The notes under the pieces: generated by a model
Told to the model about the DNA's origin: nothing
Database searches by the model: none
What the model saw: only the letters and a program-made list of their open reading frames with translations
Assembly: GCF_030580855.1 (NCBI RefSeq)
Contig: NZ_JAUQOP010000004.1
Span: 1 to 64,000 of the forward strand
Origin: Pseudomonas citrullilanati
Lineage (GTDB): Bacteria; Pseudomonadota; Gammaproteobacteria; Pseudomonadales; Pseudomonadaceae
DNA length: 64,000 nt
Direction of reading: 5' to 3'
Position numbers and translations under genes: made by a program
Shown: one piece after another, positions 28,265 through 36,895 of the stretch
Layout of the letters: each line of letters opens with the position of its first letter
Position numbering within the stretch: position 1 is the first letter of the stretch

Positions 28265-29638
28265 ATGACTCAAAGACATGTAATCAATGCCTCGGTGAGC
28301 CCGAAGGGCAGCCTGGAGACCTTGTCCCAGCGCGAAGTCCAGCAACTGAGCGAAGCCGGTTCCGGCAGCATCTACACCCTCTTCCGCCAGTGCGCCCTGG
28401 CTATCCTCAATACCGGCGCCCATGTCGACAACGCCAAGACCATCCTCGAAGCCTACAAGGACTTCGAGATCCGCATTCACCAGCAGGACCGCGGCGTGCG
28501 CCTGGAACTGCTGAACGCACCGGCCGATGCCTTCGTCGACGGTGAGATGATCGCCAGCACCCGGGAAATGCTCTTCAGCGCCCTGCGCGACATCGTCTAC
28601 ACCGAAAACGAACTGGACAGCCAGCGCATCGACCTCAGCTCGTCCCAGGGCATCAGCGACTACGTCTTCCACCTGCTGCGCAACGCCCGCACCCTGCGTC
28701 CGGGCGTGGAGCCGAAGATCGTCGTGTGCTGGGGCGGACATTCGATCAACACCGAGGAATACAAGTACACCAAGAAAGTCGGCCACGAACTGGGCCTGCG
28801 CAGCCTGGACATCTGCACCGGCTGCGGTCCGGGGGTGATGAAGGGGCCGATGAAGGGCGCCACCATTGCCCACGCCAAGCAGCGCATCCACGGTGGGCGC
28901 TACCTGGGCCTGACCGAGCCGGGCATTATCGCCGCCGAAGCGCCGAACCCGATCGTCAACGAGCTGGTGATCCTGCCGGACATCGAGAAGCGCCTGGAGG
29001 CCTTCGTCCGCGTCGGCCACGGCATCATCATCTTCCCGGGCGGTGCCGGCACGGCGGAAGAGTTCCTCTACCTGCTGGGCATCCTGATGCACCCGTCCAA
29101 CCAGGACCTGCCCTTCCCGGTGGTCCTCACCGGGCCGAAAAGCGCGGCGCCGTACCTCGACCAGTTGCACGCGTTTGTCGGCGCGACCCTGGGCGAGGCG
29201 GCACAGAAGCATTACCAGATCATCATCGACGATCCGGCCGAAGTGGCCCGGCAGATGACCCAGGGCCTCAAGGAGGTCAAGCAGTTCCGCCGCGAGCGCA
29301 ACGACGCGTTCCACTTCAACTGGCTGCTGAAGATCGACGAAGGCTTCCAGCGCCCCTTCGACCCGACCCACGCCAACATGGCCAGCCTGGGCCTGAGCCG
29401 CGACCTGCCTCCCCACGAACTGGCCGCCAACTTGCGCCGGGCGTTCTCGGGCATCGTGGCGGGCAACGTCAAGGACAAGGGCATCCGCCTGATCGAGGAG
29501 CACGGGCCGTACGAGATCCACGGCGACCCCGCCATCATGGAACCTCTGGACCGCCTGCTCCAGGCCTTCGTCGCCCAGCACCGCATGAAACTGCCCGGCG
29601 GCGCGGCGTATGTCCCGTGCTATCGCGTGGTGACCTGA
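28265..29638 (+). CDS. ppnN: Pyrimidine/purine nucleotide 5'-monophosphate nucleosidase
   Basis: A 457-residue enzyme of the YgdH/PpnN group, hydrolysing nucleotide monophosphates to free base and ribose 5-phosphate; in E. coli it is (p)ppGpp-responsive. The central LOG-like Rossmann domain shows VVCWGGHSINTEEYKYTKK, ICTGCGPGVMKGPMKGA and the nucleotide-site PGGAGTAEEFLYLLG. Flanking N- and C-terminal domains match the long PpnN form rather than short LOG proteins. Start MTQRHVINASVSPKG at 28265. Transcribed alone. Confidence 0.93.
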   Translation: MTQRHVINASVSPKGSLETLSQREVQQLSEAGSGSIYTLFRQCALAILNTGAHVDNAKTILEAYKDFEIRIHQQDRGVRLELLNAPADAFVDGEMIASTREMLFSALRDIVYTENELDSQRIDLSSSQGISDYVFHLLRNARTLRPGVEPKIVVCWGGHSINTEEYKYTKKVGHELGLRSLDICTGCGPGVMKGPMKGATIAHAKQRIHGGRYLGLTEPGIIAAEAPNPIVNELVILPDIEKRLEAFVRVGHGIIIFPGGAGTAEEFLYLLGILMHPSNQDLPFPVVLTGPKSAAPYLDQLHAFVGATLGEAAQKHYQIIIDDPAEVARQMTQGLKEVKQFRRERNDAFHFNWLLKIDEGFQRPFDPTHANMASLGLSRDLPPHELAANLRRAFSGIVAGNVKDKGIRLIEEHGPYEIHGDPAIMEPLDRLLQAFVAQHRMKLPGGAAYVPCYRVVT

Positions 29639-29697
29639 CGGGTTTTTCCTGGCCGGCGAAGGCGTCGGGCCAGCGGCGTCATTGTCGCTGGTCCTCC

Positions 29698-29796
29698 GCT
29701 ATCGCGAGCAGGCTCGCTCCCACAGTGGGTTCGAGTGTTGTCGAAGCATCACACCCACCCCCCATCCCATGTGGGAGCGAGCCTGCTCGCGATGGC
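29698..29796. repeat. REPIN with outward/inward REP pair
   Basis: A minus-oriented REP (CGCGAGCAGGCTCGCTCCCA) at 29703-29722 and a plus-oriented REP at 29771-29790 flank about 45 bp, between ppnN and the hydrolase gene. Confidence 0.8.
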
Positions 29797-29829
29797 GTCG
29801 GTCCTGCCAACCTCTTCCTTGAGCGGGCG

Positions 29830-30600
29830 TCAGCGGCCTCGCCCATCGGTGACGAACCGTTGGACAATCCGTGCCACACCGTGAGGGTCTTCGGCAAGCA
29901 GCAAGTGCCCGCATGGCAATGAAAACAGCTGGCCGCGGGGCAGTTGGCGATACACGGAAACGCTCACCGAGGGCGGGATCAACCGGTCGTCCAGGCCAAC
30001 GATGACGGCCGTCGGGCATTCGAGCCGCGCCAATCGCGGCGAGACGTCCAACGCCAGGTTGAGCACCATCTGGGCGGCAACGGCCGGCCAATGGACCCGT
30101 TGATGGAAATCCTCGATGCGGGTGGCGACCTGGGCGGCCGACATCGCCCTCAGGCACGGGACGGAAAAACCGCGGGTCACGAGCTCGGCCGCCAGTTTCC
30201 TCGGATGGTCCTCCAACAGCCGTTGCCAATAGCCAAAGTTGCGCCGCACCTGCGGATCACGGGCGTTGTCGAAGGGCGCGAGCAGGCTCAGCGACAGCAC
30301 CTGCGGCCCAAGCACGCTCGCCACTTCGATCGCCACCGCAGCCCCCAGCGAATAGCCCACCAGGTGGACCCCTGCGCTGACACGGTCGCGAACCCCTGCG
30401 GCAATCAACTGGCCGAGCCCATCGAGGGTCTGTTCCGCGCCACGCCCTTGCTCCAGCCGCGACAAGTCGACGGCCAGGACCCGATGACCGTCCAGGTGAC
30501 TGGCGAATGACGCCCAGGTGGAGCGCGGATTTCCTGCCGTGCCGTGTATCAGTACCAGGCAGGCCTGCCCTTCTGCCTCCAGCTCAATCAACTCCACCAT
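29830..30600 (-). CDS. Alpha/beta-hydrolase
   Basis: A 256-residue alpha/beta-hydrolase. The oxyanion-hole region is VLIHGTAGNPRSTW, the nucleophile elbow HLVGYSLGAAVAIEV (Ser about residue 88), the acid VIVGLDDRLIPP and the His SLPCGHLLLAEDP. No signal peptide. ATG at 30600 is preferred because the upstream frame crosses the promoter of the divergent alcohol dehydrogenase. Substrate unknown. It marks the left edge of an accessory region and may or may not belong to it. Confidence 0.82.
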   Translation of the reverse strand: MVELIELEAEGQACLVLIHGTAGNPRSTWASFASHLDGHRVLAVDLSRLEQGRGAEQTLDGLGQLIAAGVRDRVSAGVHLVGYSLGAAVAIEVASVLGPQVLSLSLLAPFDNARDPQVRRNFGYWQRLLEDHPRKLAAELVTRGFSVPCLRAMSAAQVATRIEDFHQRVHWPAVAAQMVLNLALDVSPRLARLECPTAVIVGLDDRLIPPSVSVSVYRQLPRGQLFSLPCGHLLLAEDPHGVARIVQRFVTDGRGR

Positions 30601-30669
30601 CGGCGCACCTTCCAAGGATCGATCCCGACCCGAGCTTAAGCGCTGCGCCGGCATCCTCAGGTCATTTTT

Positions 30670-30700
30670 TCTAAATCCTGGGTTCAGCTTTTGTGCGTTG
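30670..30700. promoter_or_regulatory. CTGGGTT/GCGTTG element upstream of the ADH operon
   Basis: CTGGGTT at 30678-30684 in a T-rich context, with GCGTTG at 30695-30700, 46-68 bp before the alcohol dehydrogenase start. Similar combinations precede the MFS gene (36779-36797) and the cupin operon (38222-38248). Candidate shared operator; unproven. Confidence 0.35.
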
Positions 30701-30745
30701 TATCTGCTTTGTGATCGCCCTAAAAAGACCCAAAAGGAGGGACAC

Positions 30746-31930
30746 ATGCAGACAGACAACCCGCTATTCAATACCCAATCGTTCCATGTCGACTGGAGCT
30801 ACCCCACGCCGATCTGGTTCGGTGTCGAACGGATCGATGACCTGGTCAACGGCTGCGCACTCCTCGGCCGGCACCGGCCGCTGGTGGTCATTGACGCGAT
30901 GCTGGTGGAACACCCATCGATCGTGCGAGCCCTGGAACGCTGCACGCAATCGGGCATCGACCTGAAGATTTTCTCCAGTTTCCGCCCCGACCCGGACACC
31001 GACATGCTCGCCCAGGGCGTCGGCACCTTCAATGAATATGCCCGGGACATGGTGGTCGGGATCGGCGGCGGGAGCGCCCTGGACCTGGCCAAGGCGATCG
31101 CCTTCATGGCCGTGCAGACCCAGCCGATCTGGACCTTCGAAAGCCTGCCCAACCGGTGGCAGGCGGCCAATGCCGACGTGCCGCCGATCATCAGCGTGCC
31201 GACCACCGCAGGCACCGGCGCCGAAGTGGGCCGGGCCGCCGTGTTGCTGGACAGCCAGGAAAACCGCAAGCGGCTGATCTTCCACCCCAAGATGCTGTCC
31301 TCCCTGGTGATCGTCGATCCGGCCCTGACCCTGACGGTACCGGCGGCGGTCACCGCCGCGGTGGGGATCGACGCCTTTTCCCATGCCTTCGAAGCGTACT
31401 GCGCCAACAGTTTCCATCCCATGGGCGACGGCATCGCGCTCCAGGCCATGCACCTGATCAAGCAGTGGTTGCCCATCGCGGTCCAGGACGGCAGCCATCT
31501 CCAGGCCCGCTGCCACCTGAGCGCCGCGGCCCTGATGGGGGCCGTGGCCTTTCACAAGGGGCTGGGGGCCGTGCATGCCATCAGCCACTCCATCGGCGGC
31601 GCGTATGGCACCCACCATGGACTGACCAATGGCGTGCTGTTGCCCTATGTGGTCGCCCACAACCGGCCGGTGATCGAAGCCAAGCTGGAGCGACTCTGCC
31701 AGAGCCTGGGCCTGGCACAGCCAGGCTACGCATCCTTTGTCGCCTGGCTCGAGGATTTCCTGGCCAGCGTGGGCATTCCCCGGCGGCTGCGCGACATCAT
31801 CCAAGGCCCTTTCGATGCCGACCTCATGGCGCGCCTGGCCGTCGCGGACCCGACCGCCCGGACGAACCCGCAACCCCTGTCGGTACACGACTACAAAACC
31901 ATCATCGACAACGCCTGGTCCGGACATTGA
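30746..31930 (+). CDS. Iron-containing alcohol dehydrogenase
   Basis: A 394-residue group-III (Fe-dependent) alcohol dehydrogenase. The NAD(P) site is VVGIGGGSALDLAKAIAFMA, followed by ISVPTTAGTGAEV. Metal-ligand regions are GIDAFSHAFEAYC and GAVHAISHSIGGAYGTHHG. A strong AAAAGGAGG ribosome site precedes ATG 30746. First gene of an ADH-ALDH-GNAT-GST run (gaps 23 and 25 nt, then an overlap). It could reduce or oxidise an aldehyde connected with the neighbouring biosynthetic operon, or serve an unrelated catabolic route. Confidence 0.88.
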   Translation: MQTDNPLFNTQSFHVDWSYPTPIWFGVERIDDLVNGCALLGRHRPLVVIDAMLVEHPSIVRALERCTQSGIDLKIFSSFRPDPDTDMLAQGVGTFNEYARDMVVGIGGGSALDLAKAIAFMAVQTQPIWTFESLPNRWQAANADVPPIISVPTTAGTGAEVGRAAVLLDSQENRKRLIFHPKMLSSLVIVDPALTLTVPAAVTAAVGIDAFSHAFEAYCANSFHPMGDGIALQAMHLIKQWLPIAVQDGSHLQARCHLSAAALMGAVAFHKGLGAVHAISHSIGGAYGTHHGLTNGVLLPYVVAHNRPVIEAKLERLCQSLGLAQPGYASFVAWLEDFLASVGIPRRLRDIIQGPFDADLMARLAVADPTARTNPQPLSVHDYKTIIDNAWSGH

Positions 31931-31953
31931 CCGGGCACTTTCAAGGAGGCCCC

Positions 31954-33393
31954 ATGTACAAGGACATCGGTTTGTTCATCAATGGCCAGTGGCGCTACCC
32001 CGAAGGGGACCGCCCCGGCATCGACATCATCAACCCCAGCGACCACCAGCGGATCGGACGCGTGGCCTGCGCCGACCACGACGACCTGGACCACGCCCTG
32101 CAAGCCGCGCAGCAGGCGTTCACGCACTGGAAGGTCAGCAGCGCCGAAACGCGGAGCAAAGTGCTCTATGAGGCCTACCGGATCATCCTGGACGAAGCCG
32201 AATCGATCGCGGCGCTGATCACCCTGGACCAGGGCAAGCCCCTGGCCGAAGCCCTGGCGGAGGTGCGTTTCTGCGCCGAACATGCCAAATGGCACGCCGA
32301 AGAATGCAAGCGACTGTATGGACGACTGGTTCCCGCCCGCAATCCCAAGGTACGGCAATCGGTGGTCAAGCGGCCGGTGGGCGTGTGTTGTGCGTTCACG
32401 CCCTGGAACTTCCCTTTCAACCAGGCGATTCGCAAGATCTGCGCCGCCCTGGGCGCCGGTTGCACGTTGATCCTCAAGGGCCCGGAGGAAGCGCCGTCGG
32501 CCGTCGCGGCACTCGCCGATATCTTCCAGCGGGCCGGGTTGCCTGACGGTTGCCTGAACCTGGTCTGGGGCGACCCCGAACGGATTTCCAGCTACCTGAT
32601 CGACTCCGACGTGATCGCCAAGGTGTCCTTCACCGGCTCCATCGCCGTGGGCAAGAAACTCGCGGCCCAGGCCGGGGCGAAGATGAAAAGGGTCAGCATG
32701 GAGCTGGGCGGCCACGCTGCGGTGATCGTCTGCCCCAGCAGCAACATCGACAAAGTGAGCAGCGTGCTGGTGGATGCGAAATTCCGTAACGCCGGGCAGA
32801 TCTGCATCTCGCCTTCACGCTTCTTCGTCCACGCATCCGTGATCGATGACTTCATGACGGCGCTGGTCGAGAAAACCCGACGGGTCCAGGTGGGTGACGG
32901 CATGGCCCCCGAGACCCGGATGGGGCCCTTGTGCAACGCTCGCCAGATTCCACGCCTGCAAGCCCTCGTCGACGACAGCCTGGCCCAAGGCGCAAGCCTG
33001 GTGATGGGCGGCCGCCGGCTCGACCGGCCCGGAAACTACTTCCCGCCGACGATCCTCGCCAACGTGCCCCTGACCGCCCGGCTGATGCAGGAAGAACCCT
33101 TCGGCCCGGTCGTGCCCGTGGTTGCCTTCAGCGACCTGGACAGCGTGATCGACGTGGCCAACGGGCTGCCCTATGGCTTGGCCGCGTACGGCTTCAGCGA
33201 GGACCGCACGGAATGCGCCCAGCTCGCCGACGGCCTGGAAGCCGGCATGATCTCGATCAACCACTATGGCCTGGGCATGCCGGAGACGCCGTTCGGCGGC
33301 ATCAAGGACAGTGGCTACGGCAGCGAGGGCGGCAGCGAGACCTACGACAGCTACCTGTCGACCGTCCTGATCAGCGAACTGACCCGGCCCTGA
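31954..33393 (+). CDS. Aldehyde dehydrogenase, succinate-semialdehyde type
   Basis: A 479-residue NAD(P)-dependent aldehyde dehydrogenase. The cofactor-binding region is TPWNFPFNQAIRK, the general-base Glu in MELGGHAAVIV and the catalytic Cys in AGQICISPSRFF (about residue 283). The end motif PFGGIKDSGYGSEGG is of the GabD/ketoglutarate-semialdehyde type. It starts 23 nt after the ADH with GGAGG upstream. In this context it could oxidise a semialdehyde released by the DAO-type oxidase of the downstream operon, for example 2-aminoadipate semialdehyde; that link is inference. Confidence 0.9.
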   Translation: MYKDIGLFINGQWRYPEGDRPGIDIINPSDHQRIGRVACADHDDLDHALQAAQQAFTHWKVSSAETRSKVLYEAYRIILDEAESIAALITLDQGKPLAEALAEVRFCAEHAKWHAEECKRLYGRLVPARNPKVRQSVVKRPVGVCCAFTPWNFPFNQAIRKICAALGAGCTLILKGPEEAPSAVAALADIFQRAGLPDGCLNLVWGDPERISSYLIDSDVIAKVSFTGSIAVGKKLAAQAGAKMKRVSMELGGHAAVIVCPSSNIDKVSSVLVDAKFRNAGQICISPSRFFVHASVIDDFMTALVEKTRRVQVGDGMAPETRMGPLCNARQIPRLQALVDDSLAQGASLVMGGRRLDRPGNYFPPTILANVPLTARLMQEEPFGPVVPVVAFSDLDSVIDVANGLPYGLAAYGFSEDRTECAQLADGLEAGMISINHYGLGMPETPFGGIKDSGYGSEGGSETYDSYLSTVLISELTRP

Positions 33394-33418
33394 CGCGTGC
33401 TGCAATGGAGGCATCACC

Positions 33419-33940
33419 ATGAACTTTACCCTCAGACCCTTCCAGGCAAGCGACTTCGACACGCTCATGTCCTGGATCGATGGACCGCAGACCTTGTCGC
33501 TCTGGGCCGGCGCGACCTTCACCTACCCGTTGGACAAGGAACAGCTGCAGCGCTACCTGGACAAAGCCGGCGAGCGCTACCCGTGGCGCAGCCTGTACGG
33601 GGTGCTCGACCAGACTGGAAAGCTGATCGGCCATATCGAGTTCTCGGACATCTGGCCGCACTTGTCCCTGCGCTTTGCGCGAATCCTCATCGGCGACCCC
33701 GACGCGCGCGGCAAGGGTCATGGCCAGGCCATCCTGCGCCAGGCCCTGACCCTGGCCTACGACCGCTTCAACGTCGCCCGGGTCGACCTCGGCGTGAAGA
33801 AGGAAAACCTGCTGGCGATCAATTGCTATCGCAAAGCCGGCTTCAAGGACATCGGGCTCTGGCCCCAGGCGATCGATACGCCGATCGGCTGGATCGACGT
33901 CCACTGGATGACCCATACCCGCGAGGAGCAGACACCATGA
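33419..33940 (+). CDS. GNAT-family N-acetyltransferase
   Basis: A 173-residue acetyl-CoA-dependent acyltransferase of the RimJ/RimL-like GNAT type. It begins MNFTLRPFQASDFDTLMSWI. The acetyl-CoA loop is DPDARGKGHGQAILRQAL (about residues 98-115) and the C-terminal strand is NLLAINCYRKAGFKDIG. It starts 25 nt after the ALDH and its stop overlaps the GST start (ATGA). It may acetylate a toxic amine or hydrazine made by the nearby cluster as self-protection; no direct evidence. Confidence 0.88.
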   Translation: MNFTLRPFQASDFDTLMSWIDGPQTLSLWAGATFTYPLDKEQLQRYLDKAGERYPWRSLYGVLDQTGKLIGHIEFSDIWPHLSLRFARILIGDPDARGKGHGQAILRQALTLAYDRFNVARVDLGVKKENLLAINCYRKAGFKDIGLWPQAIDTPIGWIDVHWMTHTREEQTP

Positions 33941-34620
33941 CGGCGATTACCCTGTACGGCCACCCGGAGTCCGGACACAGCTACAAGGTCAAGTTGATGC
34001 TGGATGTGGCCAAGGTGGCCTACACCTATCGGCAAGTGGATATTCTCGTCGAGCGAGATGCCCGGCCCGAGCCTTTCAGGACGTTGAGCCTGGCGCGTTT
34101 CGGCGAGGTGCCGCTGGTGACCATCGGCGATGCGCACTACGTGCAGTCCAACGCCATCCTGATCGAGCTCGCCGATACCCTGGGGCTGTTCGGTGGCAGC
34201 GGGCGCCGGGGCACCGTCACCTGCAAGGAATGGCTGATGTGGGAGGCCAACAAGATCGGGCTGTCGTTGCCCCATCTGCGCCTGGCCCGCAACTACTTCC
34301 CGGATGACTACCCGCCAGGCGCGGTGCAATGGCTGGCCAGTCGTTTCAAGGAAGACGTCGGCCGGCTCGACAGGGAACTGCGCGACGGTCGTCGCTACAT
34401 CCTCGATGATGAACTGTCGATCGCCGACTTCTCCCTGGCGGGCTACCTGTTCTGGAGCAACCAGGCCCAGGTCGAGTTGCCCGAGACCGTCGTCGCCTGG
34501 CTGGGCCGGATCGCCCGCCTGCCAGGGTGGCAAAGCCCCTATGCGTGCCTGTCGGAGCACCCGGGGTATGAAACCTTCGGCCTGATCAAGGACGAGTTCG
34601 ATCCCCGCATCGCTCCCTGA
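33937..34620 (+). CDS. Glutathione S-transferase family protein
   Basis: A 227-residue two-domain GST. The N-terminal thioredoxin-like domain begins ITLYGHPESGHSYKVKLMLD and includes the cis-Pro motif GEVPLVTIGD and the glutathione-contact motif YVQSNAILIELA. The C-terminal helical domain has ELSIADFSLAGYLFW. ATG overlaps the GNAT stop, so the two are translationally coupled. Last gene of this run, closed by a strong terminator. Confidence 0.9.
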   Translation: MTAITLYGHPESGHSYKVKLMLDVAKVAYTYRQVDILVERDARPEPFRTLSLARFGEVPLVTIGDAHYVQSNAILIELADTLGLFGGSGRRGTVTCKEWLMWEANKIGLSLPHLRLARNYFPDDYPPGAVQWLASRFKEDVGRLDRELRDGRRYILDDELSIADFSLAGYLFWSNQAQVELPETVVAWLGRIARLPGWQSPYACLSEHPGYETFGLIKDEFDPRIAP

Positions 34621-34647
34621 ACCCAGGGAATCCAGGTCAAGTCCCCT

Positions 34648-34681
34648 CGGCGAGAAGCCCTCCTTCTCGCCTTTTTTTGTC
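34648..34681 (+). terminator. Rho-independent terminator after the ADH-ALDH-GNAT-GST run
   Basis: GGCGAGAAG / CTTCTCGCC hairpin with a CCCTC loop followed by seven T residues. Confidence 0.9.
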
Positions 34682-34694
34682 TGCGTACAAGCCA

Positions 34695-35522
34695 TTAGCT
34701 CACTGACTGATCCATCTCCTGGGCCGGCCGCTCATGCCGGGGCTGCCCGACCCCGGCGGCTGGCACGCCCACCACCGTGGTCCTGGGCGGCACCGCCTTG
34801 ACCACTACGCTGTTGGCGCCCACCTTGGAGCCGGCGCCTATCTCGATATTGCCGAGGATCTTCGCGCCGGCCCCGATCATCACGCCGGTCCTGACCTTGG
34901 GGTGACGATCGCCGCTGTCCTTGCCGGTGCCCCCCAGGGTGACGCCCTGCAGGATGGACACGTGGTCCTCCACGACCGCGGTTTCGCCAATGACGATGCC
35001 GGTACCGTGGTCCAGCAGCACCCCACGGCCAATCCGGCAGGCCGGGTTGATGTCGATCCCCAGCACCACGTTGCAGCGCGCTTGCAGGTACAAGGCTTCC
35101 ATCCGGCGGCCCTGTCGCAGCAACAGGTGCGCAAAACGGTAGGCCTGCAACGCCGCGTAGCCCTTGGCGAACAGAAAGACTTCGAGCTCGTTCTGAAACG
35201 CCGGGTCGCGCTGGACCACGGCCTCGAGATCGGCCGCCATGCAGTCCTCCAGGTCCCGCTGGGTGCTGAGCTCAAGGAGCATCGCGAGCATCGACCCGCG
35301 CTCCCGGGCATCGTGCGGCACCAACAGGTGCGCGATGCGCGTGGCCATGCCCGGGCCCAGGCCCGAGCACTCCAGCACCGGCTCGCCAACCAGGCAGCCA
35401 AGCCCTGGACGCTGCAGCACGACTGTCATCGCCTGTACGCGAAGGGCCTCCCACATCAACGCGGCAGCACGGGTGTTTTCTCCCGGATGGCCCTGGAACC
35501 CTTCATCGTTGACCAGAAACAT
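34695..35522 (-). CDS. cysE: Serine O-acetyltransferase homologue
   Basis: A 275-residue CysE/EpsC-like enzyme, expected to make O-acetyl-L-serine from serine and acetyl-CoA. The N-terminal helical domain (ALQAYRFAHLLLRQGRRMEA) leads into a left-handed beta helix with hexapeptide repeats. The active-site stretch is LLDHGTGIVIGETAVVEDH, then LQGVTLGGTGKDSGDRHP. I chose ATG 35522 because GGGAGG lies 8 nt upstream; ATG 35528 is too close to it. It overlaps the preceding M20 gene by 20 nt. As an extra copy beside sbnA/sbnB, it plausibly supplies the activated serine for diaminopropionate synthesis. Confidence 0.85.
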   Translation of the reverse strand: MFLVNDEGFQGHPGENTRAAALMWEALRVQAMTVVLQRPGLGCLVGEPVLECSGLGPGMATRIAHLLVPHDARERGSMLAMLLELSTQRDLEDCMAADLEAVVQRDPAFQNELEVFLFAKGYAALQAYRFAHLLLRQGRRMEALYLQARCNVVLGIDINPACRIGRGVLLDHGTGIVIGETAVVEDHVSILQGVTLGGTGKDSGDRHPKVRTGVMIGAGAKILGNIEIGAGSKVGANSVVVKAVPPRTTVVGVPAAGVGQPRHERPAQEMDQSVS

Positions 35523-36723
35523 TGGCATGACCTCCCAGGTCGTTGGTTGCACTCAGGGCGGCGAAACAGGTCGCCGCGAAGGACGCGAACCAGGCCGCCC
35601 CCGAATACAGGATCGCGTCGTTGAAATCGTAGTGGGCCGAATGCAAGGGCGGCTCGTCCGGATGCCTGGCCGAGCCGATGAAGGCAAAGACACTGGGTAT
35701 GCGTTCGCTGTAGAACGCGAAATCCTCGGCGGCCATGGTGGGCTCGGCCAGGGCGCTGACCTGCTGCGGCGCGAACACCTGCCGGGCCGCCTCCAGGGCC
35801 AGTCCGACCATGAACGAATGGTTGATCAACGCCGGGTAGCTGCGCCGAAAATCCACAGTCGCCTGGCACCCGAAAGCCCGGCCAATGCCCTCGCTCAGCC
35901 GCTCGATCGCCCCGGCCAGGCGCTCCACGGCCAAGCTGTCGAAGGCTCGCACCGTGCCGCGGATGGCTACGCGATCGGGGATGACATTGAAGCCGTTGCC
36001 CGCCTGCAACTCGGTCACCGTCAATACCGCGCCCTCGCAGGCATTGACCTCGCTGGCCACCAGCGCCTGCAAGCCGAGGCACAGCTGGGCGGCAGCGGTG
36101 ATCGGGTTCGTCGCGATATGCGGCTGTGCCGCGTGGCCGCCACGACCCTCCAGGTGGATCTCGAACTTGTTGCTCGATGCCATCAACGCACCGGGGCGGG
36201 TGGCGAAACTGTGGGCGGGCAATGAGGGCCAATTGTGCAGGCCGGCAATGGCCTGGATCGGGAAACGTTCGAGCAGCCCATCGTCGAGCATGGCCCTGGC
36301 GCCGGCATGGCCTTCCTCGGCCGGCTGGAATACCAGGCACACCGTGCCATTGAAATCCAACTGGCGGCTGATCAATTCGGCACCGCCCAGCAGCATCGCC
36401 ATGTGCCCATCGTGGCCGCAGGCATGCATGCAGCCGGCGTGCCGCGACACATGCTCGAAGCGATTGTGTTCGGTGATGGGCAAGGCATCCATGTCCGCGC
36501 GCAGGGCGATGCAGGGGCCGCCGCTGCCCTTGGTGATAACGCCCACGACGCCGGTCTTGGCCAGCCCGCAGATGAACGGGATGCCCAGCGCCTCCAGGCG
36601 CTGGCAGACCAGGTCGCTGGTGCGCAGCTCCTGGTAGGCCAGCTCGGGAATGCGGTGCAGGCTCCGCCTCAGCTCGATCAGCCTGTGTTCAAGGTCCTGC
36701 TGTTGGCTTTCGGTCAGCATCAT
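35503..36723 (-). CDS. M20-family amidohydrolase (hippurate hydrolase type)
   Basis: A 406-residue metal-dependent amidohydrolase of the M20D/HipO group, cleaving N-acyl amino acids. Visible motifs are LRADMDALPI (Asp), HACGHDGHMAMLLGGAEL (the family's Cys/His metal motif), VFQPAEEGHAGA (Glu pair) and MAAEDFAFYSERIPS near the end. ATG at 36723 (MMLTES) follows GGAGGG by 8 nt, better than ATG 36738. First gene of a two-gene unit with the serine acetyltransferase, divergent from the MFS exporter. It could deacylate a protected product or precursor; that is inference. Confidence 0.88.
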   Translation of the reverse strand: MMLTESQQQDLEHRLIELRRSLHRIPELAYQELRTSDLVCQRLEALGIPFICGLAKTGVVGVITKGSGGPCIALRADMDALPITEHNRFEHVSRHAGCMHACGHDGHMAMLLGGAELISRQLDFNGTVCLVFQPAEEGHAGARAMLDDGLLERFPIQAIAGLHNWPSLPAHSFATRPGALMASSNKFEIHLEGRGGHAAQPHIATNPITAAAQLCLGLQALVASEVNACEGAVLTVTELQAGNGFNVIPDRVAIRGTVRAFDSLAVERLAGAIERLSEGIGRAFGCQATVDFRRSYPALINHSFMVGLALEAARQVFAPQQVSALAEPTMAAEDFAFYSERIPSVFAFIGSARHPDEPPLHSAHYDFNDAILYSGAAWFASFAATCFAALSATNDLGGHANVSGQR

Positions 36724-36778
36724 GATGTCGCCCTCCATGACCTATGATGACTGCCGTCCCCTTGATGAAAACCGATTT

Positions 36779-36797
36779 GCGTTAAACCCAGGCGTTA
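36779..36797. promoter_or_regulatory. GCGTTA-AACCCAG-GCGTTA element between the M20 and MFS genes
   Basis: Two GCGTTA half-sites with 13-bp period enclose AACCCAG (36785-36791), in the divergent promoter region and 99-117 bp before the MFS start. Like the sequences before the ADH gene and the cupin operon; possibly bound by the LysR protein at 47654. Prediction only. Confidence 0.4.
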
Positions 36798-36895
36798 AAA
36801 AAACTAAAGCCAGGACGACATCCATGCTTCGACGCGCCTCGAAGTGAACCCGCCGCTGCAAGCATAATCTTTGCGCCCACATGGAGGAGATGGCG